Part shown: positions 23,182 through 31,123 of the stretch, piece after piece
Numbering within the stretch: position 1 is the first letter of the stretch
How the letters are laid out: the number at the start of each line of letters is the position of its first letter
Origin: an uncultured delta proteobacterium
GTDB lineage: Bacteria; Myxococcota_A; Polyangia; Polyangiales; Polyangiaceae
Length of the DNA: 55,639 bases
Direction: 5' to 3'
Assembly (NCBI GenBank): GCA_903892415.1
Contig: CAITIQ010000634.1
Span: 1-55,639 of the forward strand
Notes under the pieces: generated by a model
Database searches by the model: none
What the model saw: only the letters and a program-made list of their open reading frames with translations
What the model was told of the DNA's origin: nothing
Position numbers and translations under genes: made by a program

Positions 23182-23741
23182 GGTGAAACACCCGCGGGAT
23201 TAGCTGGTGGAGGCGATGGGGGAGCAGTCGAAGGCAAGGGCGCAGCAGGCGGTGGGACCGCGTCCGGAATCAGAAAGACGGCGGCGGTGTCGTCGCACTC
23301 ATTCGAGCGATACTTGCCGCGCACAGAGCCGTCCGCGCTGGGTGTGAGGCTGTACCGCGTGTCACTGCAGAACTTCCACTCAGCCGCGCGACCTTCCTCG
23401 ACCGGGTTCGTCTCTTGCAAACTGAGGCTACCGTCTGGCGCCACCGAGCCCACGAGGGCCCGCACGCTGAAACCACTCTGCGCTCCGCTCAGGAGAATTT
23501 CCCCGGTGAGCGCCGTGCCGTTCTTGCACAGGTAGAGTTCCACGTTCATCGTGTCGTTGCCTTTGGCCTCGCCATGAAAGGACTGACAGCTCGGCGGAGA
23601 AACAAGGCGAAAGCGCGGTCTGGGTATGATGTTGCGCGGGCTGGCACAGCTCATCATCAAGGCCGTGAGCGACAGAACAAGCAGGCTTTGAACGCGGCGG
23701 AGCAAGGCCGTGAGCCTACAGCCAAGTTTTGCAGGCGTCAC
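23178..23741 (-). CDS. lipoprotein, first gene of the KS/ACP operon
   Basis: 187 residues from GTG 23741. A basic N-terminus and hydrophobic stretch end in lipobox LMMSC (Cys ~32). The mature domain of ~110 residues is beta-rich with two to four Cys (PPSCQSFHG, LYLCKNG, FCSDTRY, SNECDDT), followed by a Pro/Ala tail. The phrase GSVRGKYRSNECDDTAAVFL resembles small beta-barrel domains of exported myxobacterial proteins; no family is named. It is separated by 74 bp from the divergent lipoprotein gene, which should hold the operon promoter. It overlaps the next gene by 4 bp. Confidence 0.7.
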   Translation of the reverse strand: MTPAKLGCRLTALLRRVQSLLVLSLTALMMSCASPRNIIPRPRFRLVSPPSCQSFHGEAKGNDTMNVELYLCKNGTALTGEILLSGAQSGFSVRALVGSVAPDGSLSLQETNPVEEGRAAEWKFCSDTRYSLTPSADGSVRGKYRSNECDDTAAVFLIPDAVPPPAAPLPSTAPPSPPPANPAGVSP

Positions 23742-23815
23742 GAATGTCGAATTCCGCTTCGTTGCGACTAGCGGGCCTAGGTCCTGTCTTTGCGACTTCG
23801 CGCTAGGCTTGCAGC

Positions 23816-24412
23816 ATGCAGACCTTTCGAGCGCTGGGTCGGTCGAGCCTGGTGGCTCTGATGGCGGTGGGTTGCGCGAGCGCCCCGCAAGCGTCCACCG
23901 TGCAGGGCAGTCGACCTGCTGAAGTGGTGGAGCTAGCTCCGCTGCCCGCTCAACCCAGTGGCAGTTCGAGAGCGAGCGATGCCTCGAATAGCAACCCGAC
24001 GCCGTTCACGGCGCAGTCGCTGGAAGACTATTTGCGGGTGCGCTTCGGCCCGCTGGTGAGCGGTGGCTTGCTGGAACTTGGCTATCCAATGGAAACCAGT
24101 CGTGACGAGCTAATGGAGGAACTCAAGTGCTTCCGGCTCACGAGCACAGCCGACATCGCTGCGTTGGTCCCGCCCGATTTCGATCGGCGCGGCGTCGCAG
24201 TGCTGGCCAAGCTCCCAGCTCCAGCTGCCAACACGCTCTCACTGCTGCGCGACTTCATGATCATCAAGGATGCCGAGCACTACTTCACCCATTGTTGGGG
24301 CTCCCACTTCATAGCTGGGCCCCATGAGTTCCCATTGCCCAACGCGTACGGCGTGGGCGAGCAGACCCTGACGCGGCTCCTTTCTACCGGCGACGCTGCG
24401 CTGGCCCCTTAG
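23816..24412 (+). CDS. lipoprotein of unknown function
   Basis: 198 residues. The signal peptide MQTFRALGRSSLVALMAVGC has lipobox AVGC, followed by a Ser/Pro/Ala linker to ~65. The mature domain (TAQSLEDYLRVRFGPLVSGGLLELG...) is mostly helical, with LVPPDFDRRGVAVLAKLPAP and a C-terminal HCWGSHFIAGPHEFPLPNAYGVGEQTL that is rich in His and aromatic residues. No family is recognised. It is transcribed away from the KS/ACP operon. The next downstream gene is 205 bp away, across a structured intergenic element. Confidence 0.65.
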   Translation: MQTFRALGRSSLVALMAVGCASAPQASTVQGSRPAEVVELAPLPAQPSGSSRASDASNSNPTPFTAQSLEDYLRVRFGPLVSGGLLELGYPMETSRDELMEELKCFRLTSTADIAALVPPDFDRRGVAVLAKLPAPAANTLSLLRDFMIIKDAEHYFTHCWGSHFIAGPHEFPLPNAYGVGEQTLTRLLSTGDAALAP

Positions 24413-24437
24413 CGCAAGCGGCGGCGCAGAGCTGGCA

Positions 24438-24484
24438 AGCCCCTTGATGTGGGGCGATCGTGCGTTGGGGGGCATGATTGCCCC
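24438..24484 (+). other. structured intergenic element, copy B
   Basis: The hairpin GCCCC-TTGATGT-GGGGC (24439-24455) is followed by GATCGTGCGTTGGG and a second hairpin, GGGGCA-TGAT-TGCCCC (24469-24484). The order of blocks matches the element at 11991-12033, with compensating differences in the stems. It could act as a terminator for the upstream lipoprotein gene. Confidence 0.4.
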
Positions 24485-24617
24485 GTGTGGTTCCTACGCT
24501 GCGAATGAGTTGGTGCACGGACCTCGGTCTCGCCTCATTGCCGTGCGGTCAAGATGTCGTGGCATCGACCTTGCTCGGCTAGCAGCTGTTGCAGCTCGCA
24601 ACCAACAAGGGATCCCA

Positions 24618-24995
24618 ATGAACAGCCTGCTCTCTGCGTTAGCTCTCCTGATCTACGGCAGCGCCTGCGCAGGGTCGCCTGCGGTTTTCCGAAGAACGCT
24701 TGCGCATGCTGCACCTAGCGAGCGATCGGTCGTCGTGCTGCTCGACCGCGAGCCGGAGCTGCCTTTCGTCGTCCTCGGCGAGCTGTCTGCCGTTGCGCTC
24801 GAGAGCCCCACCAGCATTGCAATGATGCGCCAGGAGGCCGCACTTCAGGGGCTCGACGGCATCTATTGGATCGAGTGCGCCAAAGCCCGCGGCAGTTGCA
24901 CGGCGAGGGGCTTCGTTTACAGCAAGCTGCCAGCGCTGGGCGGCGTGGAGGGCCAAGCCGATTGCACCGCCGAGCCGCAACTGACGCAGCGCTGA
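24618..24995 (+). CDS. small putative lipoprotein
   Basis: 125 residues from ATG 24618, preceded by an AAGGGA Shine-Dalgarno-like sequence eight bases upstream; the longer upstream frame has no signal peptide. The N-terminus MNSLLSALALLIYGSAC gives a lipobox-like GSAC. The mature part (VVVLLDREPELPFVVLGELSAVALESPTSIAMMRQEAALQGLDGIYWIECAKARGSCTARGFVY) has an alternating strand-helix-strand pattern like the YajI/LppC-type small folds that begin with a putative heavy-metal-binding motif. The order LGELSA...ALQGLDGI is reminiscent of YbjQ-like domains, but this is not certain. Confidence 0.6.
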   Translation: MNSLLSALALLIYGSACAGSPAVFRRTLAHAAPSERSVVVLLDREPELPFVVLGELSAVALESPTSIAMMRQEAALQGLDGIYWIECAKARGSCTARGFVYSKLPALGGVEGQADCTAEPQLTQR

Positions 24996-25018
24996 GCTGG
25001 GAACGTCGGTGCGCCTGC

Positions 25019-26287
25019 TCAAAAACACTCACCGCGCAACAGCCCGACCGTGGCTTCATCGACGTGCCACGCGAGCAGGAAGGATCGTTGGTCCTGGGAA
25101 GCGAGCAACGTAGGCGTGCCCTGCACGACGCTCGTCTCCAGGGACAGGGCGTTGACGGCCGGCTGCAACGTGTTGAGGGTTAGCAAGACGAAGGGCGGGG
25201 TTTCATTGTCCGTCGAGCCGGGCCAGGTCGTCACCACCGCGAAGCCCCCGGACCAATCCGCCACGGCCTCTTCATACAAGGCGTTGCCGACAGACGCGTA
25301 GCTGTAGCTTTGAAAGCCCTCGCTATTGAGCTGCACCACGTGGCCCTCGGCGTCGCCCTGCGAGCGATAGAGCAGCCAAGCACCGGCGCCGCCATCATCT
25401 GGCGCGAGCTGGATACGATTGATGGGCTTGTCGCGCTCGATGAAGTGAGCCTGGGTGACGCCTTCCTCGTCGAGGCGGTGCACTTGCAGCGTGGTCGGCG
25501 AGCCCAATACGTCCGCGCCAAGGCACTCATCGAAGGGCTCTTTGCTCGAACTCACAACCAGGAAGCCGCCGTCGGCGAGAGCGATCGAATCGGTGAGAAT
25601 GGGGGCGTCTCCGCAGGCGATGGACTCGTTCGCCCCTAGCCAGTTCGGTTGGTCTGAGCGCAGCAGCGCGAACGCTTGTTGCGGCGTGCCATGCACCAGT
25701 ACGTCAGCGAATGGGCTGTGAGCAGCGGAGTGCGCCTCATAGGGACCTCCCAGCAACTTTTCTTCAGGCAAAAAACCATCGGCGTTGGGATCGGCGAAGG
25801 TAAAGGTCATGAAGCCATCCAGGTTGCGCCCGGCGAAAAGGAACAAGCCCGGCCTTCCAGGCGACACATCGAGTTCGTACCCGCCAAAGGTTGAAAAGTG
25901 GGTGCGCGTCGGGTCTACGGCTCTTGGCCATGCTCCCCAGCCATCCAACGTGAGCGAGTGCACGGTGGCGGTGTTTGCGCGCTCAACCCAGGTGAGCGTC
26001 GGCTTGTCGGGCAAAGCTTGCAGCAGCTGCAATTGCGAGAGCTCACCATCGTTGCCGAGGTTGAGCAGGAGAGGATCGCCCGCCCAGGCGAAGGTGTTGC
26101 AGAGACTCGGGCTGCCTCCTGCTCCACCGCCGCCCGCTGTTCCACCGCTGCCGCCTTGGCCTTGCCCAGCCTCCCCGCCGGTTCCACCGCTCCCGTTGCC
26201 GTTCGACGAGCGCGACTCCTCGAGCGAGGAGCGGGCTCCGCAGCTCAGGGAGAAGGCGAGGCAGGCGAGGAGGAACGTTGGTCGCAC
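25019..26287 (-). CDS. surface lipoprotein with Gly-rich linker and beta-repeat domain
   Basis: 422 residues. The signal peptide MRPTFLLACLAFSLSC has lipobox SLSC. A Gly/Ser linker at ~30-60 (GTGGEAGQGQGGSGGTAGGG) is typical of Polyangia surface lipoproteins. The remainder is strand-rich with repeating aspartate/glycine turns and a WSGGFAVVTTW-like motif, compatible with a propeller-type fold, plus Cys pairs and a C-terminal ECF. No catalytic residues stand out. It is divergent from the following gene. Confidence 0.7.
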   Translation of the reverse strand: MRPTFLLACLAFSLSCGARSSLEESRSSNGNGSGGTGGEAGQGQGGSGGTAGGGGAGGSPSLCNTFAWAGDPLLLNLGNDGELSQLQLLQALPDKPTLTWVERANTATVHSLTLDGWGAWPRAVDPTRTHFSTFGGYELDVSPGRPGLFLFAGRNLDGFMTFTFADPNADGFLPEEKLLGGPYEAHSAAHSPFADVLVHGTPQQAFALLRSDQPNWLGANESIACGDAPILTDSIALADGGFLVVSSSKEPFDECLGADVLGSPTTLQVHRLDEEGVTQAHFIERDKPINRIQLAPDDGGAGAWLLYRSQGDAEGHVVQLNSEGFQSYSYASVGNALYEEAVADWSGGFAVVTTWPGSTDNETPPFVLLTLNTLQPAVNALSLETSVVQGTPTLLASQDQRSFLLAWHVDEATVGLLRGECF

Positions 26288-26374
26288 ACTCAGGAGCGTA
26301 GCTGAGGTCGCTCAAGAAGAGTCGCTGGCCGACGCGGTCCGAGGAGAGGGCTCTCCCGTGTTAGCGTCGGTGTG

Positions 26375-27142
26375 ATGTTGCTTCGTTCGCTGCTGCTTGC
26401 GGTGGGTTGTTTGGCCTGTGGACCTTCGTCCACGACTTCGGAGCTTCGGCCCGAGCCATCGACGAAAGAGTCTCGCTCCGCCTCGGCCTCAACGTCGGTC
26501 AGCGCTGCTCGGCCTACCGCGTCAGCCGCGAGTTCCTGGTCTTCAGCGAGCCCCGCGTCTCCCTCGTCTTCCGCGTCTGCACCGAGCGCTGCCGTGGCCA
26601 GCGCGTCCGCGCCCATCTCGGAGGAGGCCGAGCGCGCGAATGAAGGTTGCAAGCTGCGCAAGAACACGAATCTCGTCTCACGCTGCGAGCCGCATGATGG
26701 GAAGCTCGGGAACTGGACGCCTTCGCGCAAAGAGCTGATGGTCGCAGCCCCGCTACTCAATGGAAGTTGCTACTGCGCGAGCGGACTGATCGAGGCAATC
26801 GATGGCTGCGCCCAAAAGATCAATTCCGGCCAGCTCTCCCTCACGCTGGGTACGCTGGGCGACCCAACCGATTGTTCGTTGACGGTGGGCGCTGCTGAAC
26901 TCGGTGCTCGACACTTTCTGCGGATTTACGCCTTCAATCGCGACCAAGCCACCTTCTACTCGATCATCACCGTGGTCGAGCTCAAGGGCGACAAGGCGGA
27001 ACTCTATTATCAGGGCTTCAACTCGTTCGATCCGCCGGGCACCACTGACCTCGATCCGAAGCAGCACTCGGCCGCGCTGGTGAAAGATTGGCCCAAGCTG
27101 CCACAGAGCTTCAAGGATTGGTTGGGGAAGGACCCTGCGTAG
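26375..27142 (+). CDS. lipoprotein with Ser/Ala linker
   Basis: 255 residues from ATG 26375 (a GTG one codon earlier is equally possible). The signal peptide MLLRSLLLAVGCLAC has lipobox CLAC. A ~65-residue Ser/Ala/Pro linker precedes a compact mature domain of ~165 residues with six Cys (GCKLRKNT, RCEPHDG, SCYCASGL, GCAQK, DCSL). It contains LRIYAFNRDQATFYSIITVVELKGDKAELYYQGFNSFDPP, a beta-rich core. It is of unknown function. It is followed by the luciferase-like gene 42 bp downstream, possibly co-transcribed. Confidence 0.7.
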   Translation: MLLRSLLLAVGCLACGPSSTTSELRPEPSTKESRSASASTSVSAARPTASAASSWSSASPASPSSSASAPSAAVASASAPISEEAERANEGCKLRKNTNLVSRCEPHDGKLGNWTPSRKELMVAAPLLNGSCYCASGLIEAIDGCAQKINSGQLSLTLGTLGDPTDCSLTVGAAELGARHFLRIYAFNRDQATFYSIITVVELKGDKAELYYQGFNSFDPPGTTDLDPKQHSAALVKDWPKLPQSFKDWLGKDPA

Positions 27143-27184
27143 CCTCGAGCTGGGGGTCGAGCGAATCCGGTGTAGTGTGGGACC

Positions 27185-28189
27185 GTGGTTGCGCTCTCGA
27201 TCCTCGATCTGAGTCCCATCGTTTCGGGGTCGAGCGCGACGCAGGCGCTGCGCGATACGGTCGCGCTGGCGCAGCACGCCGAGTCGCTCGGCGCTGCGCG
27301 CGTTTGGCTCGCGGAGCATCACAACGCCGGCATGCTCGCGAGCTCGGCGCCGGAGATTCTGATCGCGCACGTCGCTAGCGCTACACGGAGGATCCGTGTG
27401 GGGGCGGGCGGCGTGATGCTCCCCAACCACACCCCGCTGCGCGTGGCAGAGCAGTTCCGATTGCTTTCGGCCTTGTACCCTGGGCGCATCGATCTCGGTT
27501 TGGGGCGTGCTGCGGGCACCGATCCGCGTACGGCTCGGCTGCTGCGCCGTGGAGCAGAGCTACTCCCGGACGAGTTTGCTGCGCAGTTCAACGAACTGCT
27601 TGGCTATCTCGAGGCTGGCCCAGCGCCGCGAGCGGGGCGTCCCACCTCAATCATCGCCATCCCGAACGGGGTCGAATCACCGGAGCTCTTTCTGCTTGGT
27701 TCCAGCGACTACGGCGCGCGCCTTGCGGCCGAGCGTGGGCTCGGCTTCGCCTTCGCTCATCACATGAATCCGAGCGAGGCCGCACACGAGTTACAGCGCT
27801 ATCGTGCGAACTTTCGACCATCACGCTACCGCGCAACTCCCTGGGCGATCGCCTCGGTCAACGTGGTCGCGGCGCCCACCGACGCGCAGGCGGAAGAGCT
27901 CGCGGCGAGTGGCCGCTTGGCCCTGGTGCGGATGGCGCAGGGCCAGCGTGACTTGCCGTTGCCGAGCCCGGCCGAGGTGCGTCAGCACACGTTCGATGAA
28001 GAGGAAGAAGCGGTGCTTGCGGCCTACGCTGGCGCAACCATCGTCGGTGATCCCGAGCGTGTGCGCGCGGCCTTGTCTAGGCTGGTCGAGGAGACCGCCG
28101 CCGACGAGCTTTTGGTGATGACGCAGGTTCATGATCAAGCGGCGCGCAGGGCGTCTTACACCCTCGTGGCTGAGCTTTTGGCGTCGTAG
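27185..28189 (+). CDS. LLM-class flavin-dependent oxidoreductase
   Basis: 334 residues from GTG 27185. The bacterial-luciferase-like TIM barrel is clear: LSILDLSPIVSGSSATQALRDTVALAQHAESLGAARVWLAEHHN, then RIRVGAGGVMLPNHTPLRVAEQFRLLSALYPGRIDLGLGRA and the C-terminal TIVGDPERVRAALSRL with DELLVMTQVHD. This is the MsnO8/YhbW-like subgroup that oxidises small substrates with FMNH2 supplied by a separate reductase. The substrate is not predictable. It is complete and of normal length. A diverged fragment of a paralogue lies 1.6 kb downstream, which suggests an ancestral duplication later broken by insertion. Confidence 0.9.
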   Translation: MVALSILDLSPIVSGSSATQALRDTVALAQHAESLGAARVWLAEHHNAGMLASSAPEILIAHVASATRRIRVGAGGVMLPNHTPLRVAEQFRLLSALYPGRIDLGLGRAAGTDPRTARLLRRGAELLPDEFAAQFNELLGYLEAGPAPRAGRPTSIIAIPNGVESPELFLLGSSDYGARLAAERGLGFAFAHHMNPSEAAHELQRYRANFRPSRYRATPWAIASVNVVAAPTDAQAEELAASGRLALVRMAQGQRDLPLPSPAEVRQHTFDEEEEAVLAAYAGATIVGDPERVRAALSRLVEETAADELLVMTQVHDQAARRASYTLVAELLAS

Positions 28190-28339
28190 CGTCGTGTTTT
28201 GAGGCAACGAGCGTCTCTTCTCGTGGTCGATGAGTGTGGACGGGAGCTCAATGGCACGCTCCGAGCGCGCCTTTGCTGCGCGGGCCGAGACCCTGCGTCT
28301 TTTGCCACCGCTTTCACTTTCGCTAGGGCTCGGGCGCTA

Positions 28340-29371
28340 TCAGGCGTCTTTCCGGATCGCCATTTCAACCTGCGTAGCCGGAACCACGCCAAACAGGCGG
28401 TCGGTCATTCGGAACAGGCCCGCAATGGCCTTTTTGGCCGTCCGCATGCGCCCCGGATTCGTCGCCGCCAACCAGTGAGCCGCCCGGTCCCCCTGCCTTG
28501 GCTGGAGCACCACCGGTCGTGCGCCTGGCGTTTGACGGATGTTGCTCAGAATCTCCGGTTCGGTGCCGCCCCGAATGCCTGCGCGCAATAACTGCTCCCA
28601 GTCGCGCTGCCGGTTTTCTTCCGGCGCTTCGCGCGCGTAGTTGTTGGCCAGATATCGCGCCAGCCCGTCTGGGAGGTAGTTGATAAACCAGAGTCCGGTC
28701 GTGTGGTGCTCAAGAGGCGACCAGCGGTGCGGCGTTTGATTGATATAAAGGATCCCGCCGGGCTTCAACGCGGACCACAGCAGCGGCAGCAGGGTCAGTC
28801 GTTCGCTTGGCAGCAGATGCTCGTAGACCGCGCTCAACATGATCCCGTCAAAAGGCCCGATCCCTGCCGGGAGCGATTCACCTGACGGCGAGAGAAGAAA
28901 ACGCGCGTTGGTCACCCCTGTTCCCTGGGCGATTCGCGTGGCCAGCTCCACGGCGTTCTCGCGCAGCTCAACGCCGGTCACCTGGGCGTGCGGAAACATG
29001 CGAGCCATGAAAATGGTGGAGGCGCCGGACCCGCAGCCAAAATCGAGAATCTCCCCCCTCATCTCGCCCGGCGGGCGAAAAGCATCCAGTTGGTGTTTCA
29101 ATGCTTGGCTCACGTAGTCGGGCTCGCAATGCCTCGCGATGAGGTCACAAATCCAACCGATCGTACTTTCGGCGACGACGGCTTGAATCAGGGCGAGACT
29201 GAAATCGGTCTCACAAGATTCTCTGGCGATGAAAACCTGCGGTGATTCCGGCACCGCGGTGACGCGATAACGGAAGTTCGGAAGCGGGTCTATTTTCAAA
29301 TACCCACCCGGCATCTCGATCGATGCTGCCGAATGTTGGGTTGCAGTACCCATGCTGTTGCCGTTCTCCAT
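28340..29371 (-). CDS. class I SAM-dependent methyltransferase, probably acquired
   Basis: 343 residues. The Rossmann methyltransferase motifs are motif I ILDFGCGSGASTIFMARMFP, the acidic residue in VTGVELRENAVELA, and motif II/III GPFDGIMLSAVYEHLLPSERLTLLPLLWSALKPGGILYINQ. The C-terminal half is longer and aromatic-rich (HHTTGLWFINYLPDGLARYLANNY), perhaps for substrate binding. GC content and codon choice are visibly lower and more mixed than in its neighbours (TTG, AAA, ATT, GTT codons), which points to horizontal acquisition. It lies antisense to the neighbouring LLM gene, between that gene and a remnant of its paralogue. The substrate is unknown. Internal ATGs (MGTATQ, MPGGYL) are possible starts. 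Confidence 0.85.
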   Translation of the reverse strand: MENGNSMGTATQHSAASIEMPGGYLKIDPLPNFRYRVTAVPESPQVFIARESCETDFSLALIQAVVAESTIGWICDLIARHCEPDYVSQALKHQLDAFRPPGEMRGEILDFGCGSGASTIFMARMFPHAQVTGVELRENAVELATRIAQGTGVTNARFLLSPSGESLPAGIGPFDGIMLSAVYEHLLPSERLTLLPLLWSALKPGGILYINQTPHRWSPLEHHTTGLWFINYLPDGLARYLANNYAREAPEENRQRDWEQLLRAGIRGGTEPEILSNIRQTPGARPVVLQPRQGDRAAHWLAATNPGRMRTAKKAIAGLFRMTDRLFGVVPATQVEMAIRKDA

Positions 29372-29633
29372 GGTGTCGCTCTCGCTCAGGTATCCGTCCG
29401 CGTTGCCTTAGAAGGCCTCAAGTGGTTCGTTATCTCATCGGCGTCAACGCGCAGTCAGTAATCTCTTCGCGCGCTTGCGGTTGATACTTCGTACCTCGTG
29501 AAATCCCCTTGGGAAGCGGGTAGGCATGCGACCGGATGACGAAGACTAAGAACACCCCCACGGAGCCCACGTTGGTGCGAATTCACGCCGGACCGTGCGC
29601 GGCGCTGACCGTGCGCGGCGCGGGCCCGCGAAC
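29372..29633. other. intergenic DNA without a recognised feature
   Basis: About 260 bases upstream of the methyltransferase gene. They contain no convincing ORF, RNA or dyad beyond what a promoter for that gene would need. Composition drifts from mixed to very GC-rich toward the tandem repeat. Open frames here are short and share no similarity with known proteins that I can recognise. Confidence 0.5.
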
Positions 29634-29775
29634 GCGCGCGGGGATGGGAGCTCGAACCGCCGGCGCGCGAGCAGAATGGGCTCCCGCCCGGCGCGCGGGG
29701 ATGGGCGCTCGAACCGCCGGCGCGCGGGGATGGGCGCTCGAACCGCCGGCGCGCGGGGATGGGCGCTCGAATTGG
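29634..29775. repeat. 29-bp minisatellite, about five copies
   Basis: The unit begins GCGCGCGGGGATGGGC and ends CTCGAACCGCCG. Copies lie at 29634-29662 (one base different), 29663-29690 (28 bp, diverged), 29691-29719 and 29720-29748 (identical), and 29749-29775 (partial). Copies are directly adjacent with no spacers, so this is not a CRISPR array. No coding role is evident. Confidence 0.95.
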
Positions 29776-29821
29776 ACGTTTTGTTGAATTCAGTCGCCCA
29801 TGCCCCGGCGATCGGCGCCCA

Positions 29822-29950
29822 TTGGCCGCTTGGCGCTGGTGCGAATGGCGCAGGGGCAGCGCGACTTGCCGTTTCCGAGCCCGGCCGAAGCATGGAACCT
29901 CGAGGCGCCCACACCGAACGAGCAATTCGACGCGCTCCTTGTATCTGCGT
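29822..29950 (+). pseudogene. remnant of a second luciferase-like (LLM) gene
   Basis: The stretch encoding GRLALVRMAQGQRDLPFPSPAE is about 90% identical over ~70 bp to 27909-27980 in the intact LLM gene (GRLALVRMAQGQRDLPLPSPAE). Similarity then fades (YSGA against YAGA further on). No start or other LLM motifs remain upstream, where the 29-bp repeat lies. It is a decayed 3' piece of a paralogue, overlapping the convergent end of the MBL gene. Confidence 0.75.
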
Positions 29951-29980
29951 ACAGTGGCGCTGGCGACCATACGCTGAGGG

Positions 29981-31021
29981 TCACGGTAGCGGGGCGCCAA
30001 ATGGTGGCGTCGCGCCTTGCTTCAACCGTTCGGGACTCGCCCAGTCATGCGCCGGAAGTACGACGATTGGTCTGGTCTCGGCCCACTCCTTCAGCTTGCG
30101 GTAGGTGTCACGGTTGGCGTCAAAGTCTGCATTGATTCCTGCCTGCTGCTCGTTCGTCAGCATCTCCTCGTCGAAGAACGCATCACCTACGAACATCAGG
30201 TCCACGTCGAGCCCATCCACCATGACCGAGCGAGATCCCGCGGTGTGGCCTGGGGTTGGCACCAAGCGAATTGCGCCATCACTGGTCAGCGCACTCGAGG
30301 GACCGAACACTCCCGTCAGCTCGTCGTCGATGGTTGGCTGTTGCTCGAAGAAGCGTAGTTCCGCGTTGCCCAGGCTTCTGCAGGTGACGAAGCCGCCGCT
30401 CGCGCCCAGGTCGTAGTCAACCTCGGACACGTAGATGGGCACTCCGGGGAAGTAGGGCACGCCGCCAGTGTGATCCGCGTGCAGATGGGTGATGACAACG
30501 CCGCTTACGCTGGCTGGGTCAATCCCGAGGCGCTCGAGTTGAGGTCCGACCTCCTGCTCTGGCGATACGTCTACCTTTAGAAGCCCGCGATCGAACTGCC
30601 CTTCGCCTGGGTCACATGCGTAGTAGCTGGGGTCGGAGTTGAACTTCGCTAGCTCACCGGTGTCGACAACGAAGACTCCTTCTGGATGCTCGATTGCGTA
30701 CACGAAGATTGGCATTGGAGGCTGGAAAGCTCGGTCCATCAGCATCGCGAGTACACGCTCGATCAAGGTCGTATCCTCGGGTCCACAGAGCGTCTCGTGG
30801 CAGCGTTTGACAGCGACCGTTCCAATCTGGAGCGCATGCACTCTCACGGTCCCCCCTGCAGTTTCCAAGATCGTTGCTCCCGCCGCGTCCACGCGAATGG
30901 GAGGCGGCTCGTCGACGGTCTCGCTCTGCGTCTCGCTGCAGGCGCTCAGCGTCGTCAACCCAATGCAGATGCCCAGCACCCAACCTGATTGCGCAACTTT
31001 ACTCATCGTTCTCTTGCTCAT
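29981..31021 (-). CDS. metallo-beta-lactamase-fold lipoprotein, AHL-lactonase-like
   Basis: 346 residues from ATG 31021, which has a good AAGGAG ribosome site; the longer frame upstream crosses the TetR gene. Lipobox LSAC (Cys28). The MBL fold carries H179xH181xD183H184 (THLHADHTGG), a later His in PTPGHTAGS, the bridging Asp in FVGDAF and LPAHDW, so the di-zinc site is complete. The order VFVVDTG...SGVVITHLHADHTGG...PGHTAGS is that of N-acyl-homoserine lactonases and related lactonases. The protein would act outside the cytoplasm. It is divergent from a TetR gene across an operator-like repeat cluster, so substrate-inducible expression is likely. Quorum quenching is a plausible but untested role. 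Confidence 0.85.
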   Translation of the reverse strand: MSKRTMSKVAQSGWVLGICIGLTTLSACSETQSETVDEPPPIRVDAAGATILETAGGTVRVHALQIGTVAVKRCHETLCGPEDTTLIERVLAMLMDRAFQPPMPIFVYAIEHPEGVFVVDTGELAKFNSDPSYYACDPGEGQFDRGLLKVDVSPEQEVGPQLERLGIDPASVSGVVITHLHADHTGGVPYFPGVPIYVSEVDYDLGASGGFVTCRSLGNAELRFFEQQPTIDDELTGVFGPSSALTSDGAIRLVPTPGHTAGSRSVMVDGLDVDLMFVGDAFFDEEMLTNEQQAGINADFDANRDTYRKLKEWAETRPIVVLPAHDWASPERLKQGATPPFGAPLP

Positions 31022-31043
31022 GTCTGACTCCTTGATTTTCGCA

Positions 31044-31111
31044 GGTAAACACTGCTTGGTAAACAGTGTTAGGTGAACGGTGTTCATTTGAGGCAAGAGG
31101 TGAACGGTGTC
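31044..31111. promoter_or_regulatory. TetR operator region with four repeats of GGTRAACRSTGT
   Basis: Direct copies lie at 31044-31054, 31058-31070, 31072-31084 and 31099-31110. The first two also form an inverted repeat AACACTG-9 nt-CAGTGTT (31048-31054 and 31064-31070). The cluster fills the divergent promoter between the MBL lipoprotein and the TetR gene. TetR proteins bind such dyads. The array suggests cooperative binding by more than one dimer. Confidence 0.65.
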
Positions 31112-31123
31112 AAGCTCCAGACG

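Noticed and set aside
17491..23741. A complete polyketide synthase cluster
   Set aside because: Only KS, KS-like and ACP functions are present; no acyltransferase, reductase, dehydratase or thioesterase is seen, so a full PKS cluster is not supported.
29634..29775. Possible CRISPR array
   Set aside because: The units are contiguous with no spacers and no cas genes are present in the window.
29455..30000. 181-codon minus-strand frame across the minisatellite
   Set aside because: The frame only stays open because of the 29-bp repeat; the peptide is repetitive and Arg/Pro-rich.
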